DNA from: Tanytarsus gracilentus
Taxonomy: Eukaryota; Arthropoda; Insecta; Diptera; Chironomidae
Length of the DNA: 64,000 nt
Assembly: GCA_038502055.1 (NCBI GenBank)
Contig: JAXRKN010000039.1
Span: 3,100,001 to 3,164,000 of the forward strand
Direction: 5' to 3'
Both the position numbers and the translations under genes were made by a program. Every line of letters begins with the position of its first letter. The first letter of the stretch is position 1. Below, piece by piece: positions 1 to 11,337 of this stretch. Below the pieces are notes generated by a model. The model worked only from the letters and a program-made list of their open reading frames with translations. It had not been told where the DNA came from and did no database searches.

Positions 1-58
1 AAAAATTAATTTATTAAATTCGGTGTTATTGGAAGTATTCTATTGAAAATTAGTAAGG

Positions 59-2018
59 ATGACTCAGACCTCAGCAGCAACGTCTGTGGTAAGTTAAAGT
101 TGAGGCTGAAAAATGCTCTGGATGAGAAGAAAATGAATAGAAAAAAATTGAAAATATGCTCGCTGTTCTCTTGTTCTCTTTACAAAATAATAATTAACAG
201 ATTGAAGCATTTTAAGGGCTTTTAAGCATATCTTAAATGAATTAATTACAATGAATCAATTAGAGTCAGAAAAATACTATAAAAATAATCAACGCTACTC
301 ACAACTGGATGTTTACTGGATCTTTTTTTATCATTCTAGCTCAAACTATATCAACTGGTGATTGAGGATGTGGTTGCGAATGTCCGCGATGCCTTTCTCG
401 ACGAGGGTGTCGATGAACAAGTGTTGCAAGAAATGAAACAAATTTGGACAAATCGCCTATTGGCGAGCAAAGCAGTCGAAATTACGCCGGAACCATCTGT
501 GCCCAATTCGGGACAGCCTGCGATCCTCTCAAACAACCCAAAAGTAAGCGCTTCTTGTGTAAGATTATTGAACGAAAGAACAATAGCGATGATTGACAGT
601 TCATGCATTTTTTAAGACATCATGAATGCTTTATTTCACATTTCTAGCACTTTTTATATAAAGTGTGTGTGTGTGTGTGAGTGAGTTACTTGCTTTAATC
701 CTTCTATTAAAGTGTATTTGCCTCAAATTTCATGCCTTAATTCATTACCTTAAATAATAATATAATTACATGCATATATAAAAATAATGAAGGCCTCTTG
801 ACAATCAAAGGTATTTTCCACTTCACTCTCGATTATTTTTCTTAATTTTCTTTTTGCTCTCATTTATATATTAATTAAATAAATAGAGATATTTTTTTAT
901 GTTTAAAGAGCACAATTTCTTTTTACAAACAATCGATTGCTTTCATTAATTAACAAAACTTTTCTCCTTCCCCCGACAAACTAAAAAAGACAAATGGAAC
1001 AAAGTCTAAAAAGGCAATGACATCTGAGCAAAAGAACATTGGAAACTCGTTAAATGGAAATGCGAAAATTCCTCCTTTGACCGCTACAACGACGGCATTG
1101 TCAAAGGGTAATGTGCAGGCCACAAAAGCTCATCAACCACCACAACAGCCAGCGATTAAAACGGAGCCAGGTCAAGCATCACAATCGACATTAATGGCAG
1201 CGTCGTCGAGTTCGACAACACATAACGGTCCACCCGCACTTCAACAAACGACTTTAGACCCAAATAAGCTCATACCAATTCAAATTACCCTTCCACCACA
1301 ACCCAACGAAACTGAAAATCGTGTCTTGACGATTAAAGTGCCCGCACGAGCGATTCAAGAAAACCAATTGCAGCAGGTCATCACAGGGGAAATTATCACC
1401 TCAATTATGCCACTACAACCGAGCGTTGCGTCCGCTGTCTTGCAACAACATGTCACATCGGTTCTCAACAACATGTACGCTAAAAGTGAGTTGCAACAAT
1501 AGTAGTAAGCTTTTTACTAAACAATTTTATCGCTTAGATCCCATCAAAGTGAGTCGGCAACTCGATGGAACTGCCGGTGACTCATCAGATGATGATGGAA
1601 GTGACATTAGCGATGATCAGTGAGTGCTAACTCTTCGAGTTTTAATTAGAACAATTATGAATTTAATTATTTGCGTTTAGTTACGATGATATGGATGACG
1701 ACGATATAAATAAAGACGATGATGCCTCAGACTTAGAGCATGCCGAAGGTGGCGCCGAGGAGGAACCTCTCAATTCTGAAGATGACGTGACTGACGAGGA
1801 TGCAGCGGATCTCTTCGAGACAGAAAATGTTGTTGTGTGTCAATACGATAAGGTGAGATTGCAATCATAATTTAATTACCGCTAATTTATAATTTATAAT
1901 TTTTTTAAAGATCAACCGCTCGCGTAATAAATGGAAATTCTACCTGAAGGACGGAATTATGAGTCTGGGCGGTAAAGACTATGTCTTTCAGAAGTCGAAC
2001 GGGGATGCCGAGTGGTGA
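59..2018 (+). CDS. TfIIA-L: Transcription factor IIA large subunit (alpha/beta precursor)
   Basis: General RNA polymerase II factor that stabilises TBP on the promoter. Six coding exons join in frame: 59-88, 340-543, 990-1485, 1538-1619, 1681-1852, 1911-2018, giving 363 residues, close to the fly and human proteins. The N-terminal four-helix-bundle segment (VIEDVVANVRDAFLDEGVDE) and the C-terminal beta-barrel segment (NRSRNKWKFYLKDGIMSLGG, ending DAEW) are diagnostic. Between them lie a Q/P/T-rich linker and an acidic stretch rich in Asp/Glu. The motif QLDG just before the acidic region matches the Taspase-1 site that splits the precursor into alpha and beta chains. The first exon encodes only ten residues and is set by the ATG at 59 and a GTAAGT donor. 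The poly(A) signal near 2268 lies just upstream of the retroposon insertion. Confidence 0.96.
663..679. repeat. (GT)n microsatellite
   Basis: A short GT dinucleotide run inside the second intron of TfIIA-L. No function is suggested. Confidence 0.9.
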
Positions 2019-2285
2019 AAATTTTGAAAATTATTTAATGAATTTCCAGAGATGGTTGAAAAACGCTAAATCTAAATTAAAAAACATTTTTACGCGAACG
2101 TTAAGTAGCAAATCTTGAAAAGAGAAACAAACTTTTAAGTTTAAATTTTTCTTCCTTTCTTCACTCGTCATTTGATTTTAATTTTCACTCATTATCTTCT
2201 CCTCTCTCGTTTAATATCTTCAATTGCTTCTTTTTTGTTGTTAAAAAGTAATATTAATGGAAAATATAAATAAAATTTTGTCGTG

Positions 2286-3814
2286 AATTTGAGTGGTAAT
2301 TTGATAGGGAGTTTTATCCGGACAGTAGTCCGAACACCATCGCGATTTTAACACTCGTCAAATAAATATTATTTTAACCAGTTTTTTGTGTGTTTCTCAT
2401 CGTTAATTTATTTTAAAAGTGTTTATAAGTGTTCCATCTTCAACTACAACATCAAGTTTCATCGATTTATTGCGTAAGGAAGTGAAAATGAGTGATTAAA
2501 TTAAATTTTAAAATTTCACTTTTCATTTTTTTTTCTCTCGCTCATTCTCACTTAGGAGAGTAACTCTCCAAATATTATCTTCATCAGTATCATGAAGATT
2601 TTTATTTTTTAATTTTTTTTTGAATCATTCAGTTAATGAATTGATAGTGAAAATATAATTAACTTAACCAGGGGGAAATAAGCGATTTGGATAGTTTTTT
2701 TGTAGAAAATTATATTTTTAGTTGTTTTGAATCGAGACAGGGATTCAGTCAGATAGTTGATAGAGAAAACTTAATTAACTTCACCAGGGGGAAATAAGCG
2801 CTTGCGGATGGTTTTCACAAAATTGAATGTTTAGGTGTTTGAATAGAGGACGCAAAGCTTAGTCAGTGAGTTGTAAACTTAATTAACCTCACTAGGGGGA
2901 AATAAGCGCATTGGGATATTTTTTATAAAAGTTAGATTTTTGAGTTTTTTTTGAATAAAAGAAACGTGGATTCAGTCAAAGAGTTATAGAAAATTTTATT
3001 TAACTTACAGGGGAAATATGGGTTTTACATAAATGTTATTTTTATTCTTTATGTTATAATTTTTATCAAGTTAATGACATTTTGATCTCGTATTCGTTGG
3101 TATCCAACAAAACCAACTGTTAATCTTAGTGACCAGTTGAGGAAGGAAGCAGTGAGTACTTACGGACGAAAGTTGAATGACCTGTACATCCCATTCTAAT
3201 CAACTAGATTAGATGGAGGAAGGTAGATGATAAACCAAACTTTTATACAATTGGTTTGACTTTGTACTTTATAAATTTATGTTATATGTTTGTTTGTTTT
3301 GTATTGTGGGTGGGCCAGTTCCTAACAGCTTGTCAGGGCTGAGGAAGGTTGTAGTGGCGGTAACTTTTATAAAATGCCGTCGAAACCACCTTTGATTTAT
3401 TTATTTTATAACTGCAACCGTAAGGTTTAGTTAACTAACCCATAATTGTGATTAGTTGGAAACACTCTATGAGTGATCACAAGACTGTTCATAATGAAAA
3501 TTTATTACGTCATGGATTACGGCGTCTTGATTGGGAAATTCCGCTTGACGTTCCATGACGACTAACATTAAAACTCTGAGAGGGGTAATTCGATCGCTAG
3601 TGCGTCTTTTTCAAGACGTGTGTTGCAGCTCCCGAGGTGGGCGATTCCCGCGGGGACGCCTGCTGTTGAGGGGGAAAAAAGGGGTATTTATACTCTATTC
3701 TTAAGAGAAATCTTAAGAGTTCTGCATGGTTTGCGTCTCCTTGGTAACTCCAACGCGCTACCTCTCAGTCATCAATCAATCAATCAATCAATCAATTTGA
3801 GTGGTAATTTGATA
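2286..3814 (+). mobile_element. Non-autonomous non-LTR retroposon with 21-bp target-site duplication
   Basis: An exact 21-bp direct repeat (core GAGTGGTAATTTGATA) lies at 2286-2306 and 3794-3814 and brackets 1,487 bp. The inserted segment begins GGGAGTTTTATCCGG and ends in a TCAA tandem tail (about 3769-3793), so it reads on the + strand. Long target duplications plus a simple-repeat 3' tail are the signature of target-primed reverse transcription. No frame carries a reverse transcriptase or other long ORF, so this is either an internally deleted LINE (5' and 3' ends kept) or a SINE-like element. The 5' half holds a degenerate tandem repeat of about 110 bp. The perfect duplication suggests a recent insertion. 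It sits just past the TfIIA-L poly(A) signal. The family is not recognised. Confidence 0.8.
2627..3020 (+). repeat. Degenerate ~110-bp tandem repeat inside the retroposon
   Basis: Four units share a core reading TTAATTAACTTCACCAGGGG then GAAATAAGCG. The G-runs fall at 2671, 2787, 2895 and 3010, giving spacings of 116, 108 and 115 bp. Each unit begins with a variant of TTCAGTCAGATAGTTG. The last unit is the most diverged. Tandem repeats in a LINE 5' untranslated region often carry promoter activity, which is inference here. Confidence 0.85.
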
Positions 3815-3966
3815 ATATTTTTTCAGTAATAAATTTAATATGGAGTATCATAAAAAATATACAAAAGGAATAAATACATGTACGTAATAATAATCTCTCT
3901 CGGTCGTCCCCATCAGATAGCGTAAAAATATATTTTGGAATGGAAAATTTTGTTAACTGCATTCTC

Positions 3967-6900
3967 TCATAATTTGTTTTTAATTCGATTTAAAAGCTCA
4001 TCTAGTCGCTGACAGTAGTCATTATTAAATTGAGATTTTGTGAGTCTCCTCATCGACTGCACGTGTTGGTAAATTTTCAGATGCATCTTTTGATCTTGAC
4101 GATTTTTGATTGATAAATTCCACAAATTAATCGCTAATGAGAACATTTTGTCGTCACATAAATCCGCTTTCGTTGCAACACGCTCAAAAAGTTCAAGCGA
4201 AATTATACTTTGTAGCTTTGGCCTTTCCGTACTCATTTCTTGTAGCATAGTTAATATATCATTTAACACGCCCGTAACTAGCTCGTTTACTTCATTAATG
4301 AACTTTGGATCATTTCCATAAAGTTGGTCGTTGGAAATTACGTTTTCAAGGTGATATGGATATATTTCTTGTGCAAAGTAACAAAGAATGTCAATGACGT
4401 GAAGATAAATTGTTGCTTGCGTAGACTGACTCGATTCAAATGCAATTTCTTCCCTCAACTTTTCCATTAAAAGTCTCAATAGATAAAGAACGCCTTGTTC
4501 GGGTGAGTCCTGTGAAATTGACAAGTTAGAAAAATATTCTAATTGTGCAATTAAAAAAAACTTACGGGAACGACGATAAGCACAGAAAGAAGTTTAAGGA
4601 CATAGCTTTGTAGATAAAAATCAGAACTTTTCTGTCGACCGTCAACTTCAATTGTTTTTGGTAGTTCTGGCAAAAGATTAATTGCTGCCTCAAAGCATGC
4701 ATCTGCCTGACCCAAACAAACATTTGCCAATGCCGTTTGACCAGCAAGGACATAGAGGTCTAATCTCTGAAATATCGATATAATTGAAGGAATTGTAATG
4801 AAGCTATAGGCAGCACAAGCTTTAACAAAAGCAACAGTCTTTCGTGTATGGTTAGCTTTTACTATACGTCTCGTATCCATCGCAAGTTTGTTGACGCAAT
4901 TAACTAGAGCATAAAGGACATTGTCAAAATTCGCAAACGATCCACGTGCATCGACATAAAAGTTTAGCTGTTGCTCAAAATCTCTTCCAAAATTTACGTG
5001 CAAAATAAAAGTGCTGATTAAATTTCCAATATTTTTTCTCTCATCTTCACTCGTTTGCGCGCTAAAAATGGATATTTAATTTTGGTCGAATTAATAAATT
5101 TTTAATAACTCACTTAACACCGTCATTAAGAACTTTTGCAATGCACATGAATGCATTTATCGTAATTGGGTCACTGATGACTGACTCATTGTCATCGCTT
5201 GATGAAAAGCTTTTGTATTTCTCCAAAATATTTTTACAAACTGAGAATTTGATCGATTCTTTTTGAAATAAATCGAGCGTCGGCAGAAAATTGTTCTAAA
5301 AAGAAAAAAAAAACATTTTTATAATCGCGTAACTTTAAAAATGATTGTAACTAACCATGCTTAAAAGTCCTTGAAAATCTTTCACATTTGATACAGTCTT
5401 ATCAACGACACCTTGAAGTTCACTATAATATCTCTCGAATGCTCGCTTAAAAGTCACTCGAATCAGAATTTCTCCGAAGAATTTATTAACAGTGTCAATG
5501 TCAAAACTGCTAGCGATGAAAGGTGACCAAAGTTCAACGCAAGGAACATAATCGCTGATGTTTGTGATTGTATTGACGGTCTTCCATGCCTCATTAAATA
5601 CATTTACTCGCTGTTCGATTGGTGGCGGGAAGAGACTTAATATATTCCCTAACTGTCTAAATAACGCTCCTTTAGTGATTCCTTCGTTGTTTGTATCGGA
5701 TAAAATTATAACGAATTCAATGGCACGTGCAGTAATAAACTCTGGCCGAAATGAGTGTAAAATTGTCATTAGGAGCAGTGAATTATTTTTCTTTTCCTTG
5801 CACTGAGACAGAAATTCTTCTAGTTGAACATCAGTGGCAATTGCTGAGAAATTTTGAACCATCCAGTCGAGAGCTGGTACGTAGAGTGAAAGATATATGC
5901 TTAGGTCTATGTTTTGCTTTAAAATTTCAGCTCTTATTCCAGTATTGAAAATCTAAAAAAAAGCAATTACTTAAAAGTTATAAGACATATCCACTTACAG
6001 TGTGATAAACGTTCATGAAATCACTAAAGCACTCTCTCATGTACTCCTGGCGCTCGCATGTGGTAAATCCAACTCTCATCAAATAACAACGTGCATATGC
6101 AGCAACAAGTGGATCTCCGATGCCTCGAATCATTTTCGAAATTCTACAGAGAGCTTTGCTTATTTCACTAGAAAATTATAATTTGTTAGTTTTCATCAAA
6201 TAAAATTAGTTAATCTTAATTACTTTGGATTAATGAAATTGTAGCACTTGATTAGGCTCATCTCTACGTAGAGTCGCGGTAAAAGTTCACGAATGGAAGC
6301 TATTTTGTAGAACCAATTGAGGCATGTTTCTTTTGCCGATTCGGGAATTAAGTCGGGTGTAAAGTTATCTGGCAGTGATTTCTCGTTTTCAGACTTTGAT
6401 TTGAGGCGATCGTATACTAGCTTTCCAAAAATATCGAGGATATCGGTAACGAGGACAAATTTACTGGGATAAAATTGCATCACTGACGATGCGTCGGTTA
6501 ACAATTTTGAGCATTGAATTGCAATTTTAAGAGATTTTACACGCTGCTCAGTTTTCCATGCTGCAGTCAGTTCTGCATTGAGCTGCTGTATTTTGCCGAC
6601 ATATTCTTGTTGCGTGAGATTTTGCATAAAGTGAATGTCTTGGAAGTCATCGAGTTGTTCAAGCCGGTGCTTAACTTTTTCCACCGTCGTCTGGTGATTT
6701 CTAACAATATTTTCAGCACCCAGAAAACTAGTAGCGATCGTTAACTTCTCGGAAGTCGTATATTTGTTGAGAATTATAGCACGTCTCGAGTTCCAGGAGG
6801 CGATTGATGAAGTCGGATCAACAGAAACTTTTTTATGTGAACTTTTGTTAGTTCTATTAACTGTATTTTCTACTTCCGCTGCCATTTGCGATAATGGATC

Positions 6901-7259
6901 GAGTTCTTGTCGCGCAAATTGACTGAGAGGATCATCGGATCCGTCTAGCGAGAGAACATCCAGTGATGATTTTGATGTTGATACAGATGAGATTTGCGAA
7001 AGTCTATTTCGAGTTCCCTTGCTATCAAAAACCTTAAATGAAAGAATTAAAGTATGTCCTTTGATAGTTTACGACACTTCCTTACGATTGTCTTCTGCTG
7101 TTTGAGTGGATGATCAAAATTGCAATTTGTAAAATTGAAAAATTTTCTGCCGTCATTTCTATCGAATTTTATGCACTTCCTGTAATGATTTTTAGCCGGT
7201 GAGATCACAATAGCTTAAATTGAGTGCTCTAAAATAGTTCCTTACCAATTGTAACTCAT
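3967..7259 (-). CDS. VPS35L: VPS35L, Retriever complex subunit (C16orf62 homologue)
   Basis: VPS35-like alpha-solenoid scaffold of Retriever (with VPS26C and VPS29), which recycles integrins and other cargo from endosomes together with the CCC complex. Eight exons on the minus strand: 7246-7259, 7086-7179, 6224-7032, 5999-6167, 5356-5952, 5114-5295, 4566-5061, 3967-4509. They splice in frame to 967 residues, against 963 in human as I remember it. Recognisable blocks are YTTSEKLTIA, LTQQEYVGKIQQLNAELTAAW, QFYPSKFVLVTDILDIFGKLVY, AKETCLNWFYKIASIRELLPR, MIRGIGDPLVAAYARCYLMR and VNFGRDFEQQLNFYVDARG. The 14-nt first exon gives MSYNW, and an N-terminal FDHPLK motif follows, as in the family. The start lies about 190 bp from the first RpS2 exon, so the two probably share a divergent promoter. 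Confidence 0.96.
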
Positions 7260-7447
7260 TATTGCTTTCTAGTTGAGAAAAATATTTAAAAAGGATATTT
7301 TTGTTATCAACACAGCTGAACGTTACGTAAAAATGAGCTAAACTCTCTTATTTTTGCTTGATTTCCCCCTCTATTTTTGCTTCGTTTTTAAATTCAAATG
7401 CGTGGACCTGAAAATTATTAATGAGGGGACTTGAACTTTTTACAAAT

Positions 7448-7484
7448 TCTTTTTCGTTCAACTTCGAAACACGAAACACATAGA
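7448..7484 (+). promoter_or_regulatory. Probable TOP-type 5' exon of RpS2
   Basis: A pyrimidine run (CTTTTTCGTTC) at about 7449 is followed by a GTGAGT donor at 7485, and an acceptor (TTTTTTATAG) lies at 7811-7820, two bases before the RpS2 ATG. Ribosomal protein mRNAs typically start in such a tract and have a short non-coding first exon. The exact start site is inference. Confidence 0.5.
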
Positions 7485-7660
7485 GTGAGTAAAAATATTT
7501 ATTTTAATTAATTTAAAGGCTTAATTAAAGCAAATAAAGTACCTAAAAATGCTTCAAAGTACTTCCCTTATCGTTTAAACATGGAGTACGGTTAATTATT
7601 TATCGATTTCTTAAAAAAAATTGAAATTTAATTTTCTAACCTAAAATCGAAGCATTTTTT

Positions 7661-7757
7661 TTAAAAGTGATGAAAAAATTTAATTTCTTTTGCGGTTTCC
7701 ACCGGAAAACTGTCATCTTGATGGTTTAGAGACGGCCAGAAATGACTGATTAATCAC
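7661..7757 (+). ncRNA. C/D box snoRNA, U14-like, copy 1 (RpS2 5' UTR intron)
   Basis: C box GTGATGA at 7667-7673 and D box CTGA at 7746-7749, about 85 nt apart. The region between holds CTTTTGCGGTTTCCACC, which resembles domain A of U14. Its CTTTTGCGGTTTC core is fully complementary to the GAAACCGCAAAAG stretch that I remember near the 5' end of fly 18S rRNA. The RNA lies in the intron of the RpS2 5' untranslated region. To my memory Drosophila RpS2 (sop) also hosts two U14 genes, which supports the identity. A short A/U terminal stem is possible. RNA ends are approximate. Confidence 0.85.
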
Positions 7758-7822
7758 TTTAATTAATTTAAATGAGATCCAGTAAGAACTTTAACTAATA
7801 AAAATTATAATTTTTTATAGAA

Positions 7823-8901
7823 ATGGCGGACTCAGCTCCAGCCCAACGTGGCGGATTTAAACAAGGATTTGGTGGCGGCGGCGATCGTGGTGGTGATAGA
7901 GGTGGTCGCGGAGAGGGCCGCGGCAGAGGAGGAAGAGGCCGTGGACGCGGTAGAGGTCGTGGTGGCCGAGGCCGTGGAGACAAAGAAGGAAATCAAAAGG
8001 AATGGGTTCCAGTCACTAAATTAGGACGTTTGGTTCGCGACGGAAAGATTCGCTCGCTCGAGGAAATCTACTTGTACTCTTTGCCCATCAAGGAATTCGA
8101 GATAATTGATTTCTTCTTGGGACGCTCGCTTCGTGATGAGGTTTTGAAGATTATGCCCGTCCAGAAGCAGACACGCGCTGGTCAACGTACTCGTTTTAAG
8201 GCATTCGTCGCCATCGGAGACAGCAACGGACACATTGGTCTCGGTGTTAAGTGTAGCAAGGAAGTTGCTACTGCCATTCGTGGTGCTATCATCTTGGCTA
8301 AATTGTCAGTTGTTCCAGTTCGTCGTGGCTATTGGGGTAACAAGATCGGCAAACCTCACACTGTTCCTTGCAAGGTAAGCACGTTTCCTACTTTATCAAA
8401 CCATTTAAAATTTCTATATGATGAAACTAAGTTACAATCTTTTGCGGTTTCCACGGAAGGCTAGAAATTTCCTTTTTCTACGTCTAAAGACGGCTTTAAA
8501 GATGTCTGATTAAATTAAAAATTCATATTTTTATATTTTTACTTTACAAAATGACTAACATAAAATCATTTTTATCTCTTAAGGTCACTGGAAAATGTGG
8601 TTCAGTACAAGTTAAGCTCATTCCTGCTCCACGTGGAACTGGCATTGTCAGCGCACCCGTTCCCAAGAAGCTTTTGCAGATGGCTGGTATTGAAGATTGT
8701 TATACACAGTGCCGTGGATCAACCACAACTCTCGGTAACTTCGCAAAGGCCACCTATCAAGCCATTGCTCAGACATATGCTTTCTTGACACCCGACTTAT
8801 GGAAGGAAATGCCACTCATGAAGACACCATACGAAACTTATGCTGACTTTTTGTCAAAGCCACAAGGCAAATCCGGAATGATCCGTAACATCGAGATTTA
8901 A
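7823..8901 (+). CDS. RpS2: 40S ribosomal protein S2 (uS5)
   Basis: Small-subunit ribosomal protein at the mRNA entry region. Two coding exons, 7823-8374 and 8584-8901, give 289 residues. The N-terminal third is Gly/Arg rich (RGG/RGRGRG repeats, about residues 9-52), typical of animal uS5 and a likely arginine methylation target. The S5 RNA-binding fold follows (TRFKAFVAIGDSNGHIGLGV), and the C-terminal part contains the CYTQCRGSTTTLGNFAKATY block. The ATG at 7823 follows the acceptor of a 5' UTR intron. Both introns host U14-like snoRNAs. GC content is much higher than in the surroundings, as expected of a highly expressed gene. A poly(A) signal AATAAA lies near 8936. Confidence 0.98.
8412..8516 (+). 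ncRNA. C/D box snoRNA, U14-like, copy 2 (RpS2 coding intron)
   Basis: C box ATGATGA at 8418-8424 and D box CTGA at 8506-8509. It shares CTTTTGCGGTTTCCAC with copy 1, the segment complementary to 18S rRNA, and a GACGGC block near the 3' end. It lies in the 209-bp intron at 8375-8583 and should be released by debranching and exonucleolytic trimming. The two copies differ in spacer sequence, so the duplication is old. Ends are approximate. Confidence 0.87.
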
Positions 8902-9142
8902 ATGAATTCTTAAAAGAACTAATTGATGAGAGAAAAATAAAATCTTAATTCCCATCGTTAAATTTTTATTTTTGCTAATCTTTCTAAATTTCAGATTAAA
9001 TAAAAATTAAAATCGTATCAATCCTTTGATCATATTTAAATCATCTCAGAATGCCATTCGGCACTCCCTCGCGGCTGCAGCGCGATTGTAACGAATTTTT
9101 TATTTTCGTCAAGCGGAACCTGTTTCGTTAAAATATACACGA

Positions 9143-9176
9143 TCAGTTTAAAAAAAGACTTCGAGTCGAGAAGACC
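9143..9176 (+). promoter_or_regulatory. Initiator plus DPE core promoter of arrestin A
   Basis: TCAGTT at 9143-9148 matches the insect initiator with A+1 at 9145. AGACC at 9172-9176 falls exactly at +28 to +32 and matches the downstream promoter element consensus RGWYV. No TATA box is evident. The first ATG of arrestin A follows at 9251. Confidence 0.6.
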
Positions 9177-9250
9177 ATTTACATAAAAAAAATCGCGAAT
9201 TTTTATATTTTTTGTGTTCATAATAAAAGTAAAGTTTTAAATGCTTCAAA

Positions 9251-10740
9251 ATGGTGACAAGCTGCGAAATTAAGTTTGATAATAATCCAAAAAATACTTT
9301 TACGAGCGGACAAATGCTCACGGGCCGTGTCATATTGAATTTAAGCGAAAAAAAGAAGATTCGATGTAAGTTTAACAATCAATGCTCTAATTAACAAAAG
9401 TGTGAAGGCAATCGCTTAACAACTAGAAATTTTTTAGCATTGCACTGCGTTAAAAATTTCATTTCCGATAATTTATGCGACTTTGTGTGTATGAATCATC
9501 TGATGAAATTCAACAGAAAATTTTGTTTAACATAGCGAAGAAGAAAGAGAGAAAAATCGCCTGACAAACAAGTTTTTTTTATCATGACCTGCCGCAACAT
9601 GCGCTAATAAAAAAATATTCATTGTTACAGCCATCTATTTGAAATTTGAGGGCTATTCAAAGACCAGTTGGACAGTGACAAAAGGTAAATTAAGTCATTA
9701 CTTAATTGATAAAAATTAATTATAAAATTAAAATATATTTTTAAGGCACTGGAAGGAGTCGAAGATCGGTCACTCATTCCGGACGAGAAGACTATCTCAA
9801 TCAAATAACTTACTTAATTGGCTCACAAGGTGGCAAAAATCTGGATATGCAGGCCGGCATAACAACATTTTCTTTTGCATGTATGCTACCGGACTCGTTG
9901 CCTTCCTCTTTTGAGGGTAAATTTGGACACATCCGATATGGAATAAAAACCGTTGTCGATCGTCCATGGAAAGTCGATAAAGAATTTCGTCTCTCCTTTA
10001 CCGTAATCAAGTCTGAGGATCTAAACTTAATGCCAGCACTGGCAATCCCGTCAAAGAGTGAAATCGTTAGAAGTTTCTATTACTGCTGCTTCAAGTCAAA
10101 GCCATTTTTTATGAGCGTTAGCATTCCATTCACTGGATATGTGCCTGGACAGACCATCAATGTCAAGATATTTATGAATAATCAATCCAGTACTGACGTA
10201 GAGGGGACGAAAGTGTCACTCGAGAGAATAACTCAGTACATAAGTCAAACTCCTCACAAAAAGATTAAAAGTGAAACATTAACGATTAGGGAAACTTATG
10301 GCGGCGGCATGGCAAAATCTGGATCTGGAGAGGTTTTATTGAGCATGATCGTAGATCCAATGGCTCCAACAAATTTGAATTTCTGTAAAGTGCTCACAAC
10401 ATGCTATCAGCTACGTGTCATCGCAAAAGTTTCTGGTGCTCATCGCAATCCACACATTAACATTCCGCTCAGAATCGGTACAATTCCATTGAGACAATCA
10501 CTTCCGCAAGCACCAATAATTTTTGGTTCGCCATCAAGCAGTCCACAGCCAACAGCACCGCAAATGCAAATGGTTGATCTTCCTCCACCGTCTTACGAGG
10601 AAGCGATTAGAGTTGTGCCTGAGATGGGTGAAGACGATGCGAACATTAGCGTTTTTCAACCACGCTATCCAGTTTGGAATTTTTCCGAAAACTTGCCAAC
10701 CGCTCCACCACCACCTGAAATCAAAAAAGTGCCTTTTTAA
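9251..10740 (+). CDS. Alpha-arrestin A (ARRDC-type, PPxY tail)
   Basis: Alpha-arrestins link membrane cargo to NEDD4-family ubiquitin ligases. Three exons, 9251-9365, 9631-9684, 9746-10740, give 387 residues. The N-terminal arrestin domain opens with CEIKFDNNPKNTFTSGQMLT and continues through HSGREDYLNQITYLIGS and the FGHIRYGIKTVVDRPWK block. The C-terminal arrestin domain holds KPFFMSVSIPFTGYVPGQTI and IPLRIGTIPL. The tail has PPPSYEEA, a PPxY motif for WW domains. It is first of seven tandem paralogues; D is its closest relative by eye (shared GYVPGQ and CPxxxC-like cysteine block). Confidence 0.93.
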
Positions 10741-11337
10741 ATTGACAATTATTTTGTAAACTTTTCCAGTCGATCACAAATGAAAATTCTTACACGTAAT
10801 GTTGCTCCAAAAAAAATATTTATAATTACTCCAAAAATATTTAATGTGCATTTTTTACTACTTACTCAATGTCTAACTTTTAAAAAATACTTTTTTGAAC
10901 AAAAACATTTTTGTACGTTGCATTTGCTTGATAATAAATTTAATAAAATATCTTTATTCATGTCATGTGAGTGACCAAAAAAGATTTAGTGTAGTTATTT
11001 GAAAAATTTTACTAGCTAACAAATTTTTTCACGCTTTGCTATAATTCCATTTTTCTTTCCCATAAAATCTCCAACTCTTCAATTAAACCATGAGCGAGAG
11101 ATAAAGCGAAAATCTCAAAATTTTCACTCACATTGTGTTATGTTTTGTTTATAAACGAGAGTCGAATGTTTTCAGTTTAAGATGTTTCCACAAGCCATGA
11201 AAAAATTTCCTCAGTTTAGTTTTACATTTTCAGCTTAACAGATTTACAGAAAGCGTGCTCGCTGTTCCTATTTTTACTTTTGATTTTTTTTTTATTGAAT
11301 TTGACTTTTCATTCATTGAAAATTTAATTTACTCGCA

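Noticed and set aside
351..608. Antisense ORF opposite TfIIA-L exon 2
   Set aside because: Mirror frame of a well-supported exon with no family features.
3620..3829. 69-codon + strand ORF in the retroposon 3' end
   Set aside because: It runs through the (TCAA)n tail and target duplication and has no reverse transcriptase or other domain features.
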